Below the pieces are notes generated by a model. It did not search any database, was not told the origin of the DNA, and was given only the letters and a program-made list of their open reading frames with translations. 64,000 bases of DNA from Archaeoglobaceae archaeon (lineage in GTDB: Archaea; Halobacteriota; Archaeoglobi; Archaeoglobales; Archaeoglobaceae), in NCBI GenBank assembly GCA_038734275.1, contig JAVYOO010000002.1:158911-222910 (forward strand). The letters are read 5' to 3'. Position 1 is the first letter of the stretch, and every line of letters starts with the position of its first letter. The translations under genes and the position numbers were made by a program. Shown piece by piece: positions 52,433 to 61,197 of the stretch.

Positions 52433-53292
52433 TAGTAGATGAGAGCACAAAAGCAATAGTTCAGGGAATCACGGGTAGTCAGGGTAGATTTCATGCTGAG
52501 CGAATGCTGAAGTATGGCACCAAGATCGTCGCGGGAGTTACGCCAGGCAAGGGTGGAGAGAAGCTCTTTGGAGTCCCGATCTTCAATACAGTGAGCGAAG
52601 CGGTTCGTGAAACTGGAGCAAATGCAAGCGTAATATTTGTTCCCGCAAGCTTTGCCACGGATGCGATCATGGAGGCTGTGAATGCGGGGATTAAGGTAGT
52701 GGTATGCATAACCGAGGGAATTCCAGTTCACGACGAGCTAAAGGCTTATTTAAGGGTAAAAGAAGCGGGAGCGATTCTTGTTGGTCCCAATTGCCCCGGG
52801 GTTATATCTCCGGGCAAATGCCATCTCGGAATAATGCCGACGCATGTCTTCAAGGAAGGGAACGTTGGAGTTGTTTCAAGAAGTGGAACGTTAACCTATC
52901 AGATCTCCTATAACCTTACTTCTCTTGGCATTGGGCAATCTACAGTGGTGGGCATAGGCGGAGACAGGATAGTAGGACTAACATTTGCAGAAGTTCTTGA
53001 GATGTTTGAAAAGGATAAGCAGACTGAAGCGATCGTGCTAATCGGAGAGATAGGTGGGCGAGATGAAGAGAGGACCGCGGAGTTCATAAAAGAGAACATA
53101 AGCAAACCAGTCGTTGGTTACATTGCGGGAATTACCGCGCCACCCGGTAAAAGAATGGGGCATGCGGGAGCGATCATAGAAGGTGGTGTTGGAACCGCGG
53201 AGTCAAAGATCAGAGCTTTGAAGGCTGTAGGGGTTGAAGTTGGCAAAACTCCGAAAGAGGTTGCGGAGCTCGTTGCCAAAAAGCTCAAATGA
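52423..53292 (+). CDS. sucD: succinyl-CoA synthetase, alpha chain
   Basis: This 289-residue protein has the CoA-binding domain [18 protein letters not shown] and [20 protein letters not shown], and the phosphorylated His in [20 protein letters not shown] near residue 245. It forms the complex with sucC. The S4/methyltransferase gene starts within its last four bases. Confidence 0.95.
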   Translation: MAIIVDESTKAIVQGITGSQGRFHAERMLKYGTKIVAGVTPGKGGEKLFGVPIFNTVSEAVRETGANASVIFVPASFATDAIMEAVNAGIKVVVCITEGIPVHDELKAYLRVKEAGAILVGPNCPGVISPGKCHLGIMPTHVFKEGNVGVVSRSGTLTYQISYNLTSLGIGQSTVVGIGGDRIVGLTFAEVLEMFEKDKQTEAIVLIGEIGGRDEERTAEFIKENISKPVVGYIAGITAPPGKRMGHAGAIIEGGVGTAESKIRALKAVGVEVGKTPKEVAELVAKKLK

Positions 53293-53933
53293 GACTTGAT
53301 CTCTGGCTTGTTAAAGAAGGGTATTTCAAAACGAGAAATAGAGCTAAGATCGCCATAAAGCAGGGACTTGTAAGAGTTAATGGAGTGGTTGTTAAAAAGC
53401 CCTCTGCAGAAGTCAATGAGAGCTACATGATCGAAGTTCTTGACGACAAGCCCGCTGGCTACTGGAAGCTGAAGCATTTGGACGAGACTTTTGGAATTTT
53501 CAAAGGCGATGAGGTTGTGCTGGATCTTGGAAGCTCTGCGGGCGGATTTCTGCTTTATGCACGCGAGAGAGCGAAGTTTGTATATGGCATTGAGTTCAGC
53601 AAGGAATTCGAAGAAGCCCTTAAAGAGCTTGAAAGCCTTGGAAACGTCAAAATATTTATAGAAGATGCTTTTAAGTTCGACATTAGCAAAATCGAGCATG
53701 TTGATGTTATTTTGAACGATCTAACTTTGCCCTTCGCCTCTTCGATGACCGCCTTGAGAAGATTTTTGCCCAAATTGAAGCCAGATGGCAAAATTCTATT
53801 TGTGCATAAGCTCAGTAAAGGAAATGAGGCAGATTTTAAAGGCTTTGAGATCATTGCTTTTGAGAGGGCTAAGGACAAGAGGGAAGTTTATTACCTGATT
53901 AAGCCTATTGAGCTCTGTAAATCTGAACAATAA
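53289..53933 (+). CDS. S4-domain SAM methyltransferase (TlyA/FtsJ-like)
   Basis: This 214-residue protein has an S4 RNA-binding domain ([20 protein letters not shown], then [17 protein letters not shown]) and a Rossmann methyltransferase domain with [19 protein letters not shown] (motif I) and FIEDAFKF. This is the layout of TlyA-type 2'-O-rRNA methyltransferases or S4/FtsJ proteins. Known catalytic K-D-K-E residues are only partly visible, so target and activity are uncertain. Confidence 0.8.
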   Translation: MRLDLWLVKEGYFKTRNRAKIAIKQGLVRVNGVVVKKPSAEVNESYMIEVLDDKPAGYWKLKHLDETFGIFKGDEVVLDLGSSAGGFLLYARERAKFVYGIEFSKEFEEALKELESLGNVKIFIEDAFKFDISKIEHVDVILNDLTLPFASSMTALRRFLPKLKPDGKILFVHKLSKGNEADFKGFEIIAFERAKDKREVYYLIKPIELCKSEQ

Positions 53934-53963
53934 AAATGCCTTTTTGACTCCAAACTTTTTTAA

Positions 53964-54154
53964 TTTAACCTTAAAAATGAATTAAAACAACTCTTCTTGT
54001 AGATTACTTGAATACTGATCGTGTTCTTGATACATATCCATTAGTGACCGACAAAAACATTAGGATTTTCGCCAAAGAGGGTCAATATTTACGAAGAAGA
54101 TATAAAGAGCGACCCACAATTTTAAATGTTGGATTTTGCAAAATCTATAAATAA
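53964..54154 (+). pseudogene. possible remnant with open frame but no start
   Basis: The gap of about 235 bases between the S4 gene and serA holds a frame of about 60 codons with protein-like sequence (LLVDYLNTDRVLDTYPLVTD) and RIFAKEGQYLRRRYKERPTI. It has no ATG or GTG start; only a weak TTG. It may be the tail of a degraded gene. I do not recognise the family. Confidence 0.25.
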
Positions 54155-54169
54155 AATAAAATTTTGGAG

Positions 54170-55753
54170 CTATAGTTCAACATAAGTCGCATCTATTATT
54201 CCATCAAGCTTTAGCATCTCCTTCAGCACTTCTTCTGTTGGTGGATCGTCTACAAGCAGTAGCATTAGCTGAACTCCACCAGGCTTGTCACCTTTTCTTC
54301 CCACGATCATTCCTGCGATGTTTATGTTATTCTTTCCGAACAATGTGCCCACCCTACCTATCACTCCCGGCTTATCTTCGTGCAAAGATATGATATAATG
54401 CCCCTTTGGAATGAAGTTCACATGATATACGTCAATTCTGAGCAGTCTGTATTCCTTTCCAAAGCAAGTTCCCGCAAAAGAGATGCTCTTTCCATCGCTT
54501 TCGATCTCAACTTCCAATAGACTCTCGTAGTTTTCAACTTTTTCAACAACACTGGTCTCGACTTTTATCCTCCTCTCCTCAGCTATCTTCTTCGCGGAGA
54601 TAAGATTTATCCCTGCACCCAATGTTTTTTCAAGTAGCCCCTGAAGTAACGCTCTGACCACAAATTCTTTGTTTTTCTCTGCAATTTTGCCACTGAATTT
54701 TAACTTCACGTTTCTTATAACTCCACCAAGTCTTGCACTTGCAATTTTACCCATTTTTTCGGCGAGTAGCATATATGGGTGTATAAACTCGAACTCTGCC
54801 GGTTCTATCGACGGTAAGTTCACTGCATTTTTTACTGGCAAACCTTTTGCAAGATTTATGATATCTTCAGCAACAATTAGTCCTACACTGAGTTGAGCCT
54901 CTTCGGTTGAGGCTCCGAGATGCGGTGTGGTAATTACGTTTTCAAAGGTAAATATGGGGCTGTTGAAATCCGGAGGCTCTTTTTCAAAAACATCGAGCGC
55001 TACTCCTCCTATTTTTCCATTCTGAAGCCCTTCTATGAGAGCTTTTTCATCTATAATCCCTCCTCTCGCTGTATTTACTATTAAAACTCCCTTTTTCATT
55101 AAATCTATTTGTTCCTTCTTTATCAACCCCATGGTCTCTTTTGTTTTGGGAACGTGCAGAGTGATTATATCTGATTCTTTAAGTAGTGTCTCAAAGTCTA
55201 CGAGTTTTATTCCGATTTGTTGAGCTCTTTCTGGTGGTATATAGGGATCGAATGCTAGAACATTCATTTCAAGTGCTTTGCACCTTTTTGCAACTTCAAA
55301 GCCAACTCTTCCGAGCCCAATTACACCAATGGTTTTACCACGAAGTTCAATTCCAGTAAACTTCTTTCTATCCCATTTCTTCTCTTTCATCGACAAATAA
55401 GCCTGTGGAATTTTTCTTGCCAAAGCAAATATCAGTGCTATTGTGTGTTCTGCAGTTGAAATCGTATTTCCTCCCGGGGCATTTACAACTACAATCCCCC
55501 GTGCAGTTGCACTCTCAAGATCGATGTTGTCAACCCCAACACCGGCTCTTCCAATTATCTTCAGATTCTTTGCTTTCTCTATTATATCTCTATCAACTTT
55601 TACTTGGCTTCTTACAATTAGAGCATCGTAATTCTGGATTATATTCAGTATTTCTTCCTTTTTGAGCCCTGTTTTTACGTCAACTTCTAAACCTTCTTTT
55701 TTCATTAATTCCACAGCTTCATCGCTGATGTGTTCTGCAACCAGCACTCTCAT
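54170..55753 (-). CDS. serA: D-3-phosphoglycerate dehydrogenase
   Basis: This 527-residue enzyme of the long SerA type starts serine synthesis from 3-phosphoglycerate. Substrate and NAD domains show RAGVGVDNIDLESATARGI, GKTIGVIGLGRVGFEVAKRC and the catalytic HLGASTEEAQ. An intervening domain (about residues 320-440) and a C-terminal ACT domain (HEDKPGVIGRVGTLFGKNNI) for serine feedback follow. A TATA-like box TTTTATACC near 55779-55787 favours ATG 55753 (GTG 55762 is possible). Confidence 0.93.
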   Translation of the reverse strand: MRVLVAEHISDEAVELMKKEGLEVDVKTGLKKEEILNIIQNYDALIVRSQVKVDRDIIEKAKNLKIIGRAGVGVDNIDLESATARGIVVVNAPGGNTISTAEHTIALIFALARKIPQAYLSMKEKKWDRKKFTGIELRGKTIGVIGLGRVGFEVAKRCKALEMNVLAFDPYIPPERAQQIGIKLVDFETLLKESDIITLHVPKTKETMGLIKKEQIDLMKKGVLIVNTARGGIIDEKALIEGLQNGKIGGVALDVFEKEPPDFNSPIFTFENVITTPHLGASTEEAQLSVGLIVAEDIINLAKGLPVKNAVNLPSIEPAEFEFIHPYMLLAEKMGKIASARLGGVIRNVKLKFSGKIAEKNKEFVVRALLQGLLEKTLGAGINLISAKKIAEERRIKVETSVVEKVENYESLLEVEIESDGKSISFAGTCFGKEYRLLRIDVYHVNFIPKGHYIISLHEDKPGVIGRVGTLFGKNNINIAGMIVGRKGDKPGGVQLMLLLVDDPPTEEVLKEMLKLDGIIDATYVEL

Positions 55754-55872
55754 GACATCCACTCTAAAAGCCCAGGTATAAAAACTATGCGATTTCTATC
55801 AAGAACCCTCATTGTTTAAAAATCCTTTAAAATTCATTGGAATTATTGTAGAGATTTCAAATTTATTTGAGC

Positions 55873-56616
55873 TCACTGAAGAAATCTATGCTCAGTTGAT
55901 GGACTGTTCGTTAGTTTCTCGATTGCTTTTCGAACGATTTCAAGACAAATCTTCGCATTTTCTTTCGCTCTTCCTATAATCACCTCGTAATCAACAATTT
56001 CGTTTCTAACTCCATGAGCATAATTGTCCATGGTGCATATCACTGCATATCGAATTCCAAGTTCCTTGGCAACCGTTGCCTCACTGCCAGCGGTCATACC
56101 GACACAATCTGCAAAGTTCTTTATCATCGCTATTTCTGCTCTTGTTTCAAGTCTCGGGCCACGAGTTTGAAAATACACGCCTTTGTCTATGACGGGTAAA
56201 TTCGAGATCTTCTTAGCTGTCTCAATGAGAACCTGTCGAATCGATTCGTCAAATCCAGGCGTTATATAAACGAGCGAGTCGTTAAAGACGCTTACAGAAT
56301 TGAATAGATCTATGTAGTCGTGCGGTATGATCAAGGCAGGAATTTCGATGTCTTCTCTCAGACAACCCGCAGAACCGAGACCGATCACTTTATCTACACC
56401 CAGAATTTTAAAAGCATAGAAATTTGCTTGATGATTTATAACATGGGGAGGCTTGTTTTTCCTTCTACCATGTCTCTGGATTACCGCAACCTCTACACCG
56501 TTTAAATTTCCTAAATCGACTTCTGCAGTTCCAAATGGGGTTTTTAGTTCCATCTCTCTTTTCTCTTTCAAAAACTCGTTTTCAAGTAGCAAAGTTCCCC
56601 CAATAACTCCTATCAT
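55873..56616 (-). CDS. methylthioadenosine/purine nucleoside phosphorylase family
   Basis: This 247-residue protein has the MTAP-type pattern: MIGVIGGTLLLENEFL, VIQRHGRRKNKPPHVINHQA (phosphate and base site), GLGSAGCLREDI, YFQTRGPRLETRAEIAMIK and MTAGSEATVAKELGIRYAVI. Whether it uses methylthioadenosine, methylthioinosine or guanosine is not decided. ATG 56616 has GGAGGT upstream and overlaps the PRTase stop by four bases, so the two form a purine salvage pair. Confidence 0.88.
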   Translation of the reverse strand: MIGVIGGTLLLENEFLKEKREMELKTPFGTAEVDLGNLNGVEVAVIQRHGRRKNKPPHVINHQANFYAFKILGVDKVIGLGSAGCLREDIEIPALIIPHDYIDLFNSVSVFNDSLVYITPGFDESIRQVLIETAKKISNLPVIDKGVYFQTRGPRLETRAEIAMIKNFADCVGMTAGSEATVAKELGIRYAVICTMDNYAHGVRNEIVDYEVIIGRAKENAKICLEIVRKAIEKLTNSPSTEHRFLQ

Positions 56617-57224
56617 CTTCTCAACCTCCAATATGTTTTCCCAGAATCCTGAAATCTTTCGATTACTCTTCTTTTTTCCAGAATCTGAATTATTTCAGTT
56701 AATTTCATTGGTTGAGAAATTTCGAGATTTATTGGATCCAATTTGAACTCGGAAAACAAAGCATTTTTTATTCCCCAAAAATCTTGCTCTCCCTTTTCGA
56801 GAATCCTCAAGACGAGTGCAGATAGTTCCTCCACCAAGTTCCATGGGAAAATTATCCATACATTCTCCGGAACGTATTCTCCAAGATAGTCTGGGATGAA
56901 TTCTGAGCTTTGAAACATTAAAAGAGCTCCGGTTTTTATTTCATCTGCCTTTACTCTCTGAAGAGTTCTTTTCATTGTCTTTCCTGTGTTTACAAAGTCA
57001 TCTACGATTAGAGCCCTTTTCACAGAAACCTCCTCTTTTAGTTTTAAATCAATACTAACTACGTCTACACCAAGGTAGTCGCTTAAGATCATTGAAGCGA
57101 ACCAGCCACCTTTTGCGGGTGCAATGATCTTTTCTGGTCTAAAGGTGTCTTCAAGAACCTGTATTGCTAATTTCCTGCACAAAAGTTCAGCGTATTCCCA
57201 GTTCAACACGACGTAGCGATCCAT
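56613..57224 (-). CDS. purine phosphoribosyltransferase-like protein with C-terminal winged helix
   Basis: This 203-residue protein has the PRPP-binding loop ALIVDDFVNTGKTMKRTL (about residues 90-107) and IIAPAKGGWFASMILSDYLG near residue 33. From about residue 165 a winged-helix-like tail (KLTEIIQILEKRRVIERFQD) follows, uncommon in catalytic PRTases, so it may act as a regulator or a salvage enzyme. It is followed by the MTAP-family gene and preceded by the polymerase subunit gene, which ends next to its start. Confidence 0.83.
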   Translation of the reverse strand: MDRYVVLNWEYAELLCRKLAIQVLEDTFRPEKIIAPAKGGWFASMILSDYLGVDVVSIDLKLKEEVSVKRALIVDDFVNTGKTMKRTLQRVKADEIKTGALLMFQSSEFIPDYLGEYVPENVWIIFPWNLVEELSALVLRILEKGEQDFWGIKNALFSEFKLDPINLEISQPMKLTEIIQILEKRRVIERFQDSGKTYWRLRR

Positions 57225-58679
57225 TCAACCACCATTGAAGTTAAGCCTGCCTATTCTGTCTCCGAGATAAACAGCAACGTTGCATGGCATCGGGTTAAGA
57301 TTTACCTTCTTTTGAAATTCAGTTTGCGATTGCCAAGTGGATGAGTTTACAAGAAAAACACCTCTATAAAAACCAATTCCGAACGTATGGACATGACCAC
57401 TATGGATTACATCCGGTATTTCCTCGATAACAAGATTGTCTTCCCTTTCTGGTGCTATTGGACTCCTACCACCGTATAGCGGACATAAATGACGTCTTTT
57501 TAAAAGTTCTTCCATTCCCTTATGTGGAGCATCGTAGCTTAGTCTGGGAATCTTCGTTACAATGTCATCAAGACTTCGACCATGATACACAAGAACCCTG
57601 ACACCATTCAGATCAAGAAGAGCAGGATTACCAACGCTCATTACATTTTTGGGAAAGAGAGTTTCAAATTCGTTGGGCAGTGGTGGTTGTGGTTCTGCTT
57701 GACGGACCGCATCGTGATTGCCCGGGGAGATTATGAGCTCCACGTCTTTTCTAATTTCATCAAGATTTTCCGCAGCATATTCGTATTGTTGGTAAATGTC
57801 TATTATTGCCAATTCCTTTTCTTGTTCTGGATAAACGCCCACCCCATCCACTATGTCCCCAGCCAGAATGACGTATTTTATCTTTTCTGCAATTTCATTC
57901 AATTTTTCATCCTGACATTCACAGTTAAGCCATTCGACAAATTTTTTCCATTTCTCTTGAAGAAAACCCTTACTACCGAAATGTGTATCCGATATGAACA
58001 CTATCCCAAAATTTATTGTCTTTTTATCTCCATTCACAGGAACATCTGGAAAGATTATTCTGTCTGCCACAAGCGAACTCCCTTTTAGTGTTCCCGTGAC
58101 TCCTATTACCTCATCACCGAGCAATTCTCTTGCAATTTCCGCATTTTTTCCATTTGCAATACAGTTAATCGTCCCAGTCTGATCTTCCAGTTCAATTAAA
58201 AAATGATCTTTTCGTTCGATTACATTTGAAACTATACCTACAATACTAACAATCTCCCCTTTAACTCTACCGAGATTTCTGATCTGTGTAGGCTGAATTC
58301 TGTTTTTCAAAATTTTGGAAATCTTTTCAAGTCTGGAGTTAAAGTAGGCCACAAAATCTTCAACTTTTCCCTCAACAATTGAAGTTCTAAAATCTCTGAG
58401 GATTCTAATTCCTTGATCAGTCTTGAATTCAGCCTGCTTTTTAGTTTCTGGGCTTTTTATTGTTTTGGGCTGAGTAAGAATTGCTCTAACATCCTCCTCA
58501 CTTATTATAAACTTATTTTTTGCGATTTTACAAACCTCCTCTATAATGGCTTCTGGATCTTCAGAGGAGCAGATAAGTTGGGCCGCCTCAGGACTTATGT
58601 TGTGCCCCCGAACAAGAAGTTTTTTGGCAACAGTAACTGGATCGATATTTTTAACTACCCTCTGCCCCCCTTCATTCAT
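57225..58679 (-). CDS. polB: DNA polymerase D small subunit (DP1) with exonuclease
   Basis: From ATG 58679 this is 484 residues, normal for short DP1 proteins. The centre has an OB fold (ISKILKNRIQP... GRVKGEIVSIVGIVSN), and the C-terminal half is a calcineurin-like phosphoesterase, the 3'-5' exonuclease, with FISDTHFGSKGF, LAGDIVDGVGVYPEQ, SPGNHDAVR and HSGHVHTFGIG holding the metal ligands. The reading back to 58907 lies within the signal peptidase gene and is not credible. Its start codon overlaps that of the signal peptidase by two bases. Confidence 0.92.
   Translation of the reverse strand: MNEGGQRVVKNIDPVTVAKKLLVRGHNISPEAAQLICSSEDPEAIIEEVCKIAKNKFIISEEDVRAILTQPKTIKSPETKKQAEFKTDQGIRILRDFRTSIVEGKVEDFVAYFNSRLEKISKILKNRIQPTQIRNLGRVKGEIVSIVGIVSNVIERKDHFLIELEDQTGTINCIANGKNAEIARELLGDEVIGVTGTLKGSSLVADRIIFPDVPVNGDKKTINFGIVFISDTHFGSKGFLQEKWKKFVEWLNCECQDEKLNEIAEKIKYVILAGDIVDGVGVYPEQEKELAIIDIYQQYEYAAENLDEIRKDVELIISPGNHDAVRQAEPQPPLPNEFETLFPKNVMSVGNPALLDLNGVRVLVYHGRSLDDIVTKIPRLSYDAPHKGMEELLKRRHLCPLYGGRSPIAPEREDNLVIEEIPDVIHSGHVHTFGIGFYRGVFLVNSSTWQSQTEFQKKVNLNPMPCNVAVYLGDRIGRLNFNGG
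58644..58655 (+). promoter_or_regulatory. TATA-like box of signal peptidase, inside the DP1 gene
   Basis: GATATTTTTAAC is centred about 29 bases before ATG 58678 and lies within the coding sequence of the divergent DP1 gene. The mirrored DP1 box, CTTTAAGAAC on the minus strand at 58701-58710, lies inside the signal peptidase gene. Confidence 0.4.
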
Positions 58680-59232
58680 GGAAAGAGCTAAGGTTATTGA
58701 GTTCTTAAAGGATTTGGTCTCAACAATTGCAATAGTAGCCATAATAATATTTCTTGGAATTGCTATTACCGGATGTTGGCCCTTTATGGTTGCGGTCGAA
58801 TCGGGAAGCATGGAACCAAATCTCATGCCCGGAGATGTAGTTATACTCATGCACCCCTCCAGAGTTGGGCTTAAAACATGGGAAGATGGAAAGAAATCCG
58901 GATACATGAGCTTTGGAGACTATGGGGATGTGATAGTCTACTACCCAAACGGACACGGAAAAGCCATAATTCATAGAGCGATTGCATACGTCAACGCTTC
59001 AGAGAATATCCCAGTTCTAAGTGGAGGTAAGCTCTCCAGAACGGAAGAAGTTGCCGAGATTTCCGGATACATCACCCAGGGGGATGCAAACAGAATTCCC
59101 GATCAGCTGGCAGTGGTTAGATCGCAAAGCGGATTAGATAGAATTCTACCGGTGCAAGAAGAATGGATTGTAGGTGTTGCAAAGCTTAGGATTCCACTTA
59201 TAGGTTATCTTAGACTACTTATCCCCATATAA
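58678..59232 (+). CDS. signal peptidase I, archaeal type
   Basis: This 184-residue protein has one N-terminal membrane helix (LVSTIAIVAIIIFLGIAI), the catalytic Ser in VAVESGSMEPNLMPGDVV (about residues 39-56), a His in AIIHRAIAY where bacteria use Lys, and an Asp in ITQGDANRIPD. This Ser-His-Asp set is typical of the archaeal and ER forms. It removes signal peptides at the membrane's outer face. The start ATG overlaps the divergent DP1 start; the reading from 58546 is not supported. It converges on and overlaps sepS by 18 bases. Confidence 0.9.
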   Translation: MERAKVIEFLKDLVSTIAIVAIIIFLGIAITGCWPFMVAVESGSMEPNLMPGDVVILMHPSRVGLKTWEDGKKSGYMSFGDYGDVIVYYPNGHGKAIIHRAIAYVNASENIPVLSGGKLSRTEEVAEISGYITQGDANRIPDQLAVVRSQSGLDRILPVQEEWIVGVAKLRIPLIGYLRLLIPI

Positions 59233-60825
59233 TGCCCGAACTTTAACGAACATTGGTCCGCGAACATCTATTTTTCCACCTCTCCACAGAATGTAGTTTC
59301 TGACATTTTCCTGAATTGTTAGATTTACACTTGAAAGAGCTTCAACGTTTCTAATTCTGACAAGAACACTTTCTTTTTCTTTAATTGCGTAATCCTCAAT
59401 TCTTTTCGCTGCGAGAAGAGAGAATGAGTTGATATACCTTATACCGCATCTAATACCCTCTTCAAATAACTTTCTAAATTCCTCAGTTTCGGGGACTCCA
59501 TAAACGCTTCCGTCATGCACGACGATTTCATTTGCAAATGCGGGTCCGCACAGCTTTGAATTTGGCTCATCCTCTTCGACATATACTTTCACTTCTTTTC
59601 CGTATAACTCCCCCTCAAAAGCTAGAAAACTGCAGGGACTGAGGGCATTTGCATTCTTTATAGCGGTTTCGACAATTTTTCTGGCGATCTCAAATCCCGT
59701 TGATGTATTTGGAACTTCTTTTACTTTGATAGCCCTCGCAATTTCAAGATCGCTTAACCTTATCTCGCCATAGAGCTGTGGATAAACGAGCTTTCTGACA
59801 TCTTCATAGCCAAATAAGATCATTGCAAGCCTTTCAACACCGAGACCCAGGTTCATAACAGGGTAGTCTATATCATATTCAGCCAGAGCGGTCGGAGAGT
59901 AAACACCAAAAGTTGCAACTTCAACCCATCCATCGCTATATTTTGTCTTGGATCCAACAAGCTTCGGATAAAATGCATATACTTCTGTTTGAGTTGAAGG
60001 TATGTAATACTTACTTCTCTTCTCATCTGGCTTGAATTTGAATTTTTCAAAGCCGAATTGTCTTAGCAGAGCTTCTGCAACCGCTTTTCCATCATCCACT
60101 GTTATATCTTCGTCAACAACAACACAACTTGCGGAGAAATAACTGTATAGTCGTGTTGCATCCTCCCCCTGTTCTTTTCTGAAGCATCTGTCTACACTAA
60201 AGAGTTTTATCGGTAAAGGAAGCTTATCTGCAATTTCGCTAAGGGTTATGAACCATCCGGTTGTCATATGGCTACGAAGGGTTAGTTTGCTAGGCTCGGG
60301 CTTTAACTCCTTGAATTCGGGAAAGACTTCATCGATCACCCTTATTGCTGTTAGATCATCAACTCCAAGCACTTTTGCTATCTCATAGCTAAGATCGTCC
60401 CCATCAATTCGACCCTTTTTATAAGAATGAAACACTTTCCTTAATTCCTCTTCATCTATGTCCTTTCCGATTATTTTTTTAATTTTCTCGATCCTGTCCA
60501 GAGAAATTCCAACATTGGGTTTTGGAAGGGATGCCAAGTAGAAACATCGATCAAGAACAGCCAAAGCTTCCTTTCCAAACTGTTTTTTCACATGCACGTC
60601 TTCGACGATTAAAGGATTTACAACTTCCTTAAAGCCCATCGATAGATATGCTCTCCTGAGCATTTCAATGGTTTTAAAAAGCGGATGTTCTTCGCCATAA
60701 GAATATCCTAACCGTGGATAAGTTTTGTTTGGATTAAAATTCTCAATTATCTCCTTTCCACTCAGCCAAGCCTTTTCAAAGTCTTTTCCTGCAAGCTCTT
60801 TGAACTTTCTTGCGTTAAATTTCAT
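59215..60825 (-). CDS. sepS: O-phosphoseryl-tRNA(Cys) synthetase
   Basis: This 536-residue class II synthetase charges tRNA-Cys with O-phosphoserine, the first step of the tRNA-dependent cysteine route of methanogens and Archaeoglobales. Motif 2-like RCFRKEQGEDATRLYSYFSA, the phosphoserine site region SHMTTGWFITLSE and motif 3-like NLGLGVERLAMILFGYEDV are clear. ATG 60825 begins MKFNARKFKELAG. The partner SepCysS is not in the window. Confidence 0.96.
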   Translation of the reverse strand: MKFNARKFKELAGKDFEKAWLSGKEIIENFNPNKTYPRLGYSYGEEHPLFKTIEMLRRAYLSMGFKEVVNPLIVEDVHVKKQFGKEALAVLDRCFYLASLPKPNVGISLDRIEKIKKIIGKDIDEEELRKVFHSYKKGRIDGDDLSYEIAKVLGVDDLTAIRVIDEVFPEFKELKPEPSKLTLRSHMTTGWFITLSEIADKLPLPIKLFSVDRCFRKEQGEDATRLYSYFSASCVVVDEDITVDDGKAVAEALLRQFGFEKFKFKPDEKRSKYYIPSTQTEVYAFYPKLVGSKTKYSDGWVEVATFGVYSPTALAEYDIDYPVMNLGLGVERLAMILFGYEDVRKLVYPQLYGEIRLSDLEIARAIKVKEVPNTSTGFEIARKIVETAIKNANALSPCSFLAFEGELYGKEVKVYVEEDEPNSKLCGPAFANEIVVHDGSVYGVPETEEFRKLFEEGIRCGIRYINSFSLLAAKRIEDYAIKEKESVLVRIRNVEALSSVNLTIQENVRNYILWRGGKIDVRGPMFVKVRALYGDK

Positions 60826-60844
60826 AGGCAAGTTTTGGCAGTAA

Positions 60845-60854
60845 AGTTATTTAT
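60845..60854 (+). promoter_or_regulatory. TATA box of rnp4
   Basis: AGTTATTTAT is centred about 25 bases before GTG 60874. This supports a leaderless GTG start for the RNase P protein rather than the TTG at 60835, which lies before the box. Confidence 0.5.
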
Positions 60855-60873
60855 CTTTGTCGTAATTACCCAT

Positions 60874-61197
60874 GTGCTTAAAAGGGAAAAGAGAAGGGAA
60901 AAAGAGATAGCTTTGGAAAGGGTTGTATATCTGATTAAAAGAGCTGAAGAGTTTAAAAATATCGATTATGAACTGTCAAGGCGATACATTGAGCTATCAA
61001 AAAAGATTGCAACGAAATATCGCGTAAGAATCCCCAAAGAGTATAAGTTATATTTCTGCAAAAAATGTTTATACCCTTACAAAAGCGATAAATTTCGAGT
61101 AAGAATTAATAAATCCGCGGTTGTTATAACCTGCCTGAACTGTATGCACGTAAGAAGATTTCAACTGAAGGGAGATCGAAATGTTCGAAGGACTTGA
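60874..61197 (+). CDS. rnp4: RNase P protein component 4 (Rpr2/Rpp21)
   Basis: This 107-residue protein matches the archaeal Rnp4 subunit of RNase P, which assists removal of tRNA 5' leaders. The helical N-terminus (ERVVYLIKRAEEFKNID) is followed by a zinc ribbon with CKKCLYPY and TCLNCMHVRRF. GTG 60874 is chosen from promoter position. It diverges from sepS across 48 bases and its end overlaps the next gene by 17 bases. Confidence 0.92.
   Translation: MLKREKRREKEIALERVVYLIKRAEEFKNIDYELSRRYIELSKKIATKYRVRIPKEYKLYFCKKCLYPYKSDKFRVRINKSAVVITCLNCMHVRRFQLKGDRNVRRT

Noticed and set aside
57225-58907. 560-residue version of DP1
   Set aside because: The extra 76 residues are antisense to the signal peptidase gene and do not resemble DP1.
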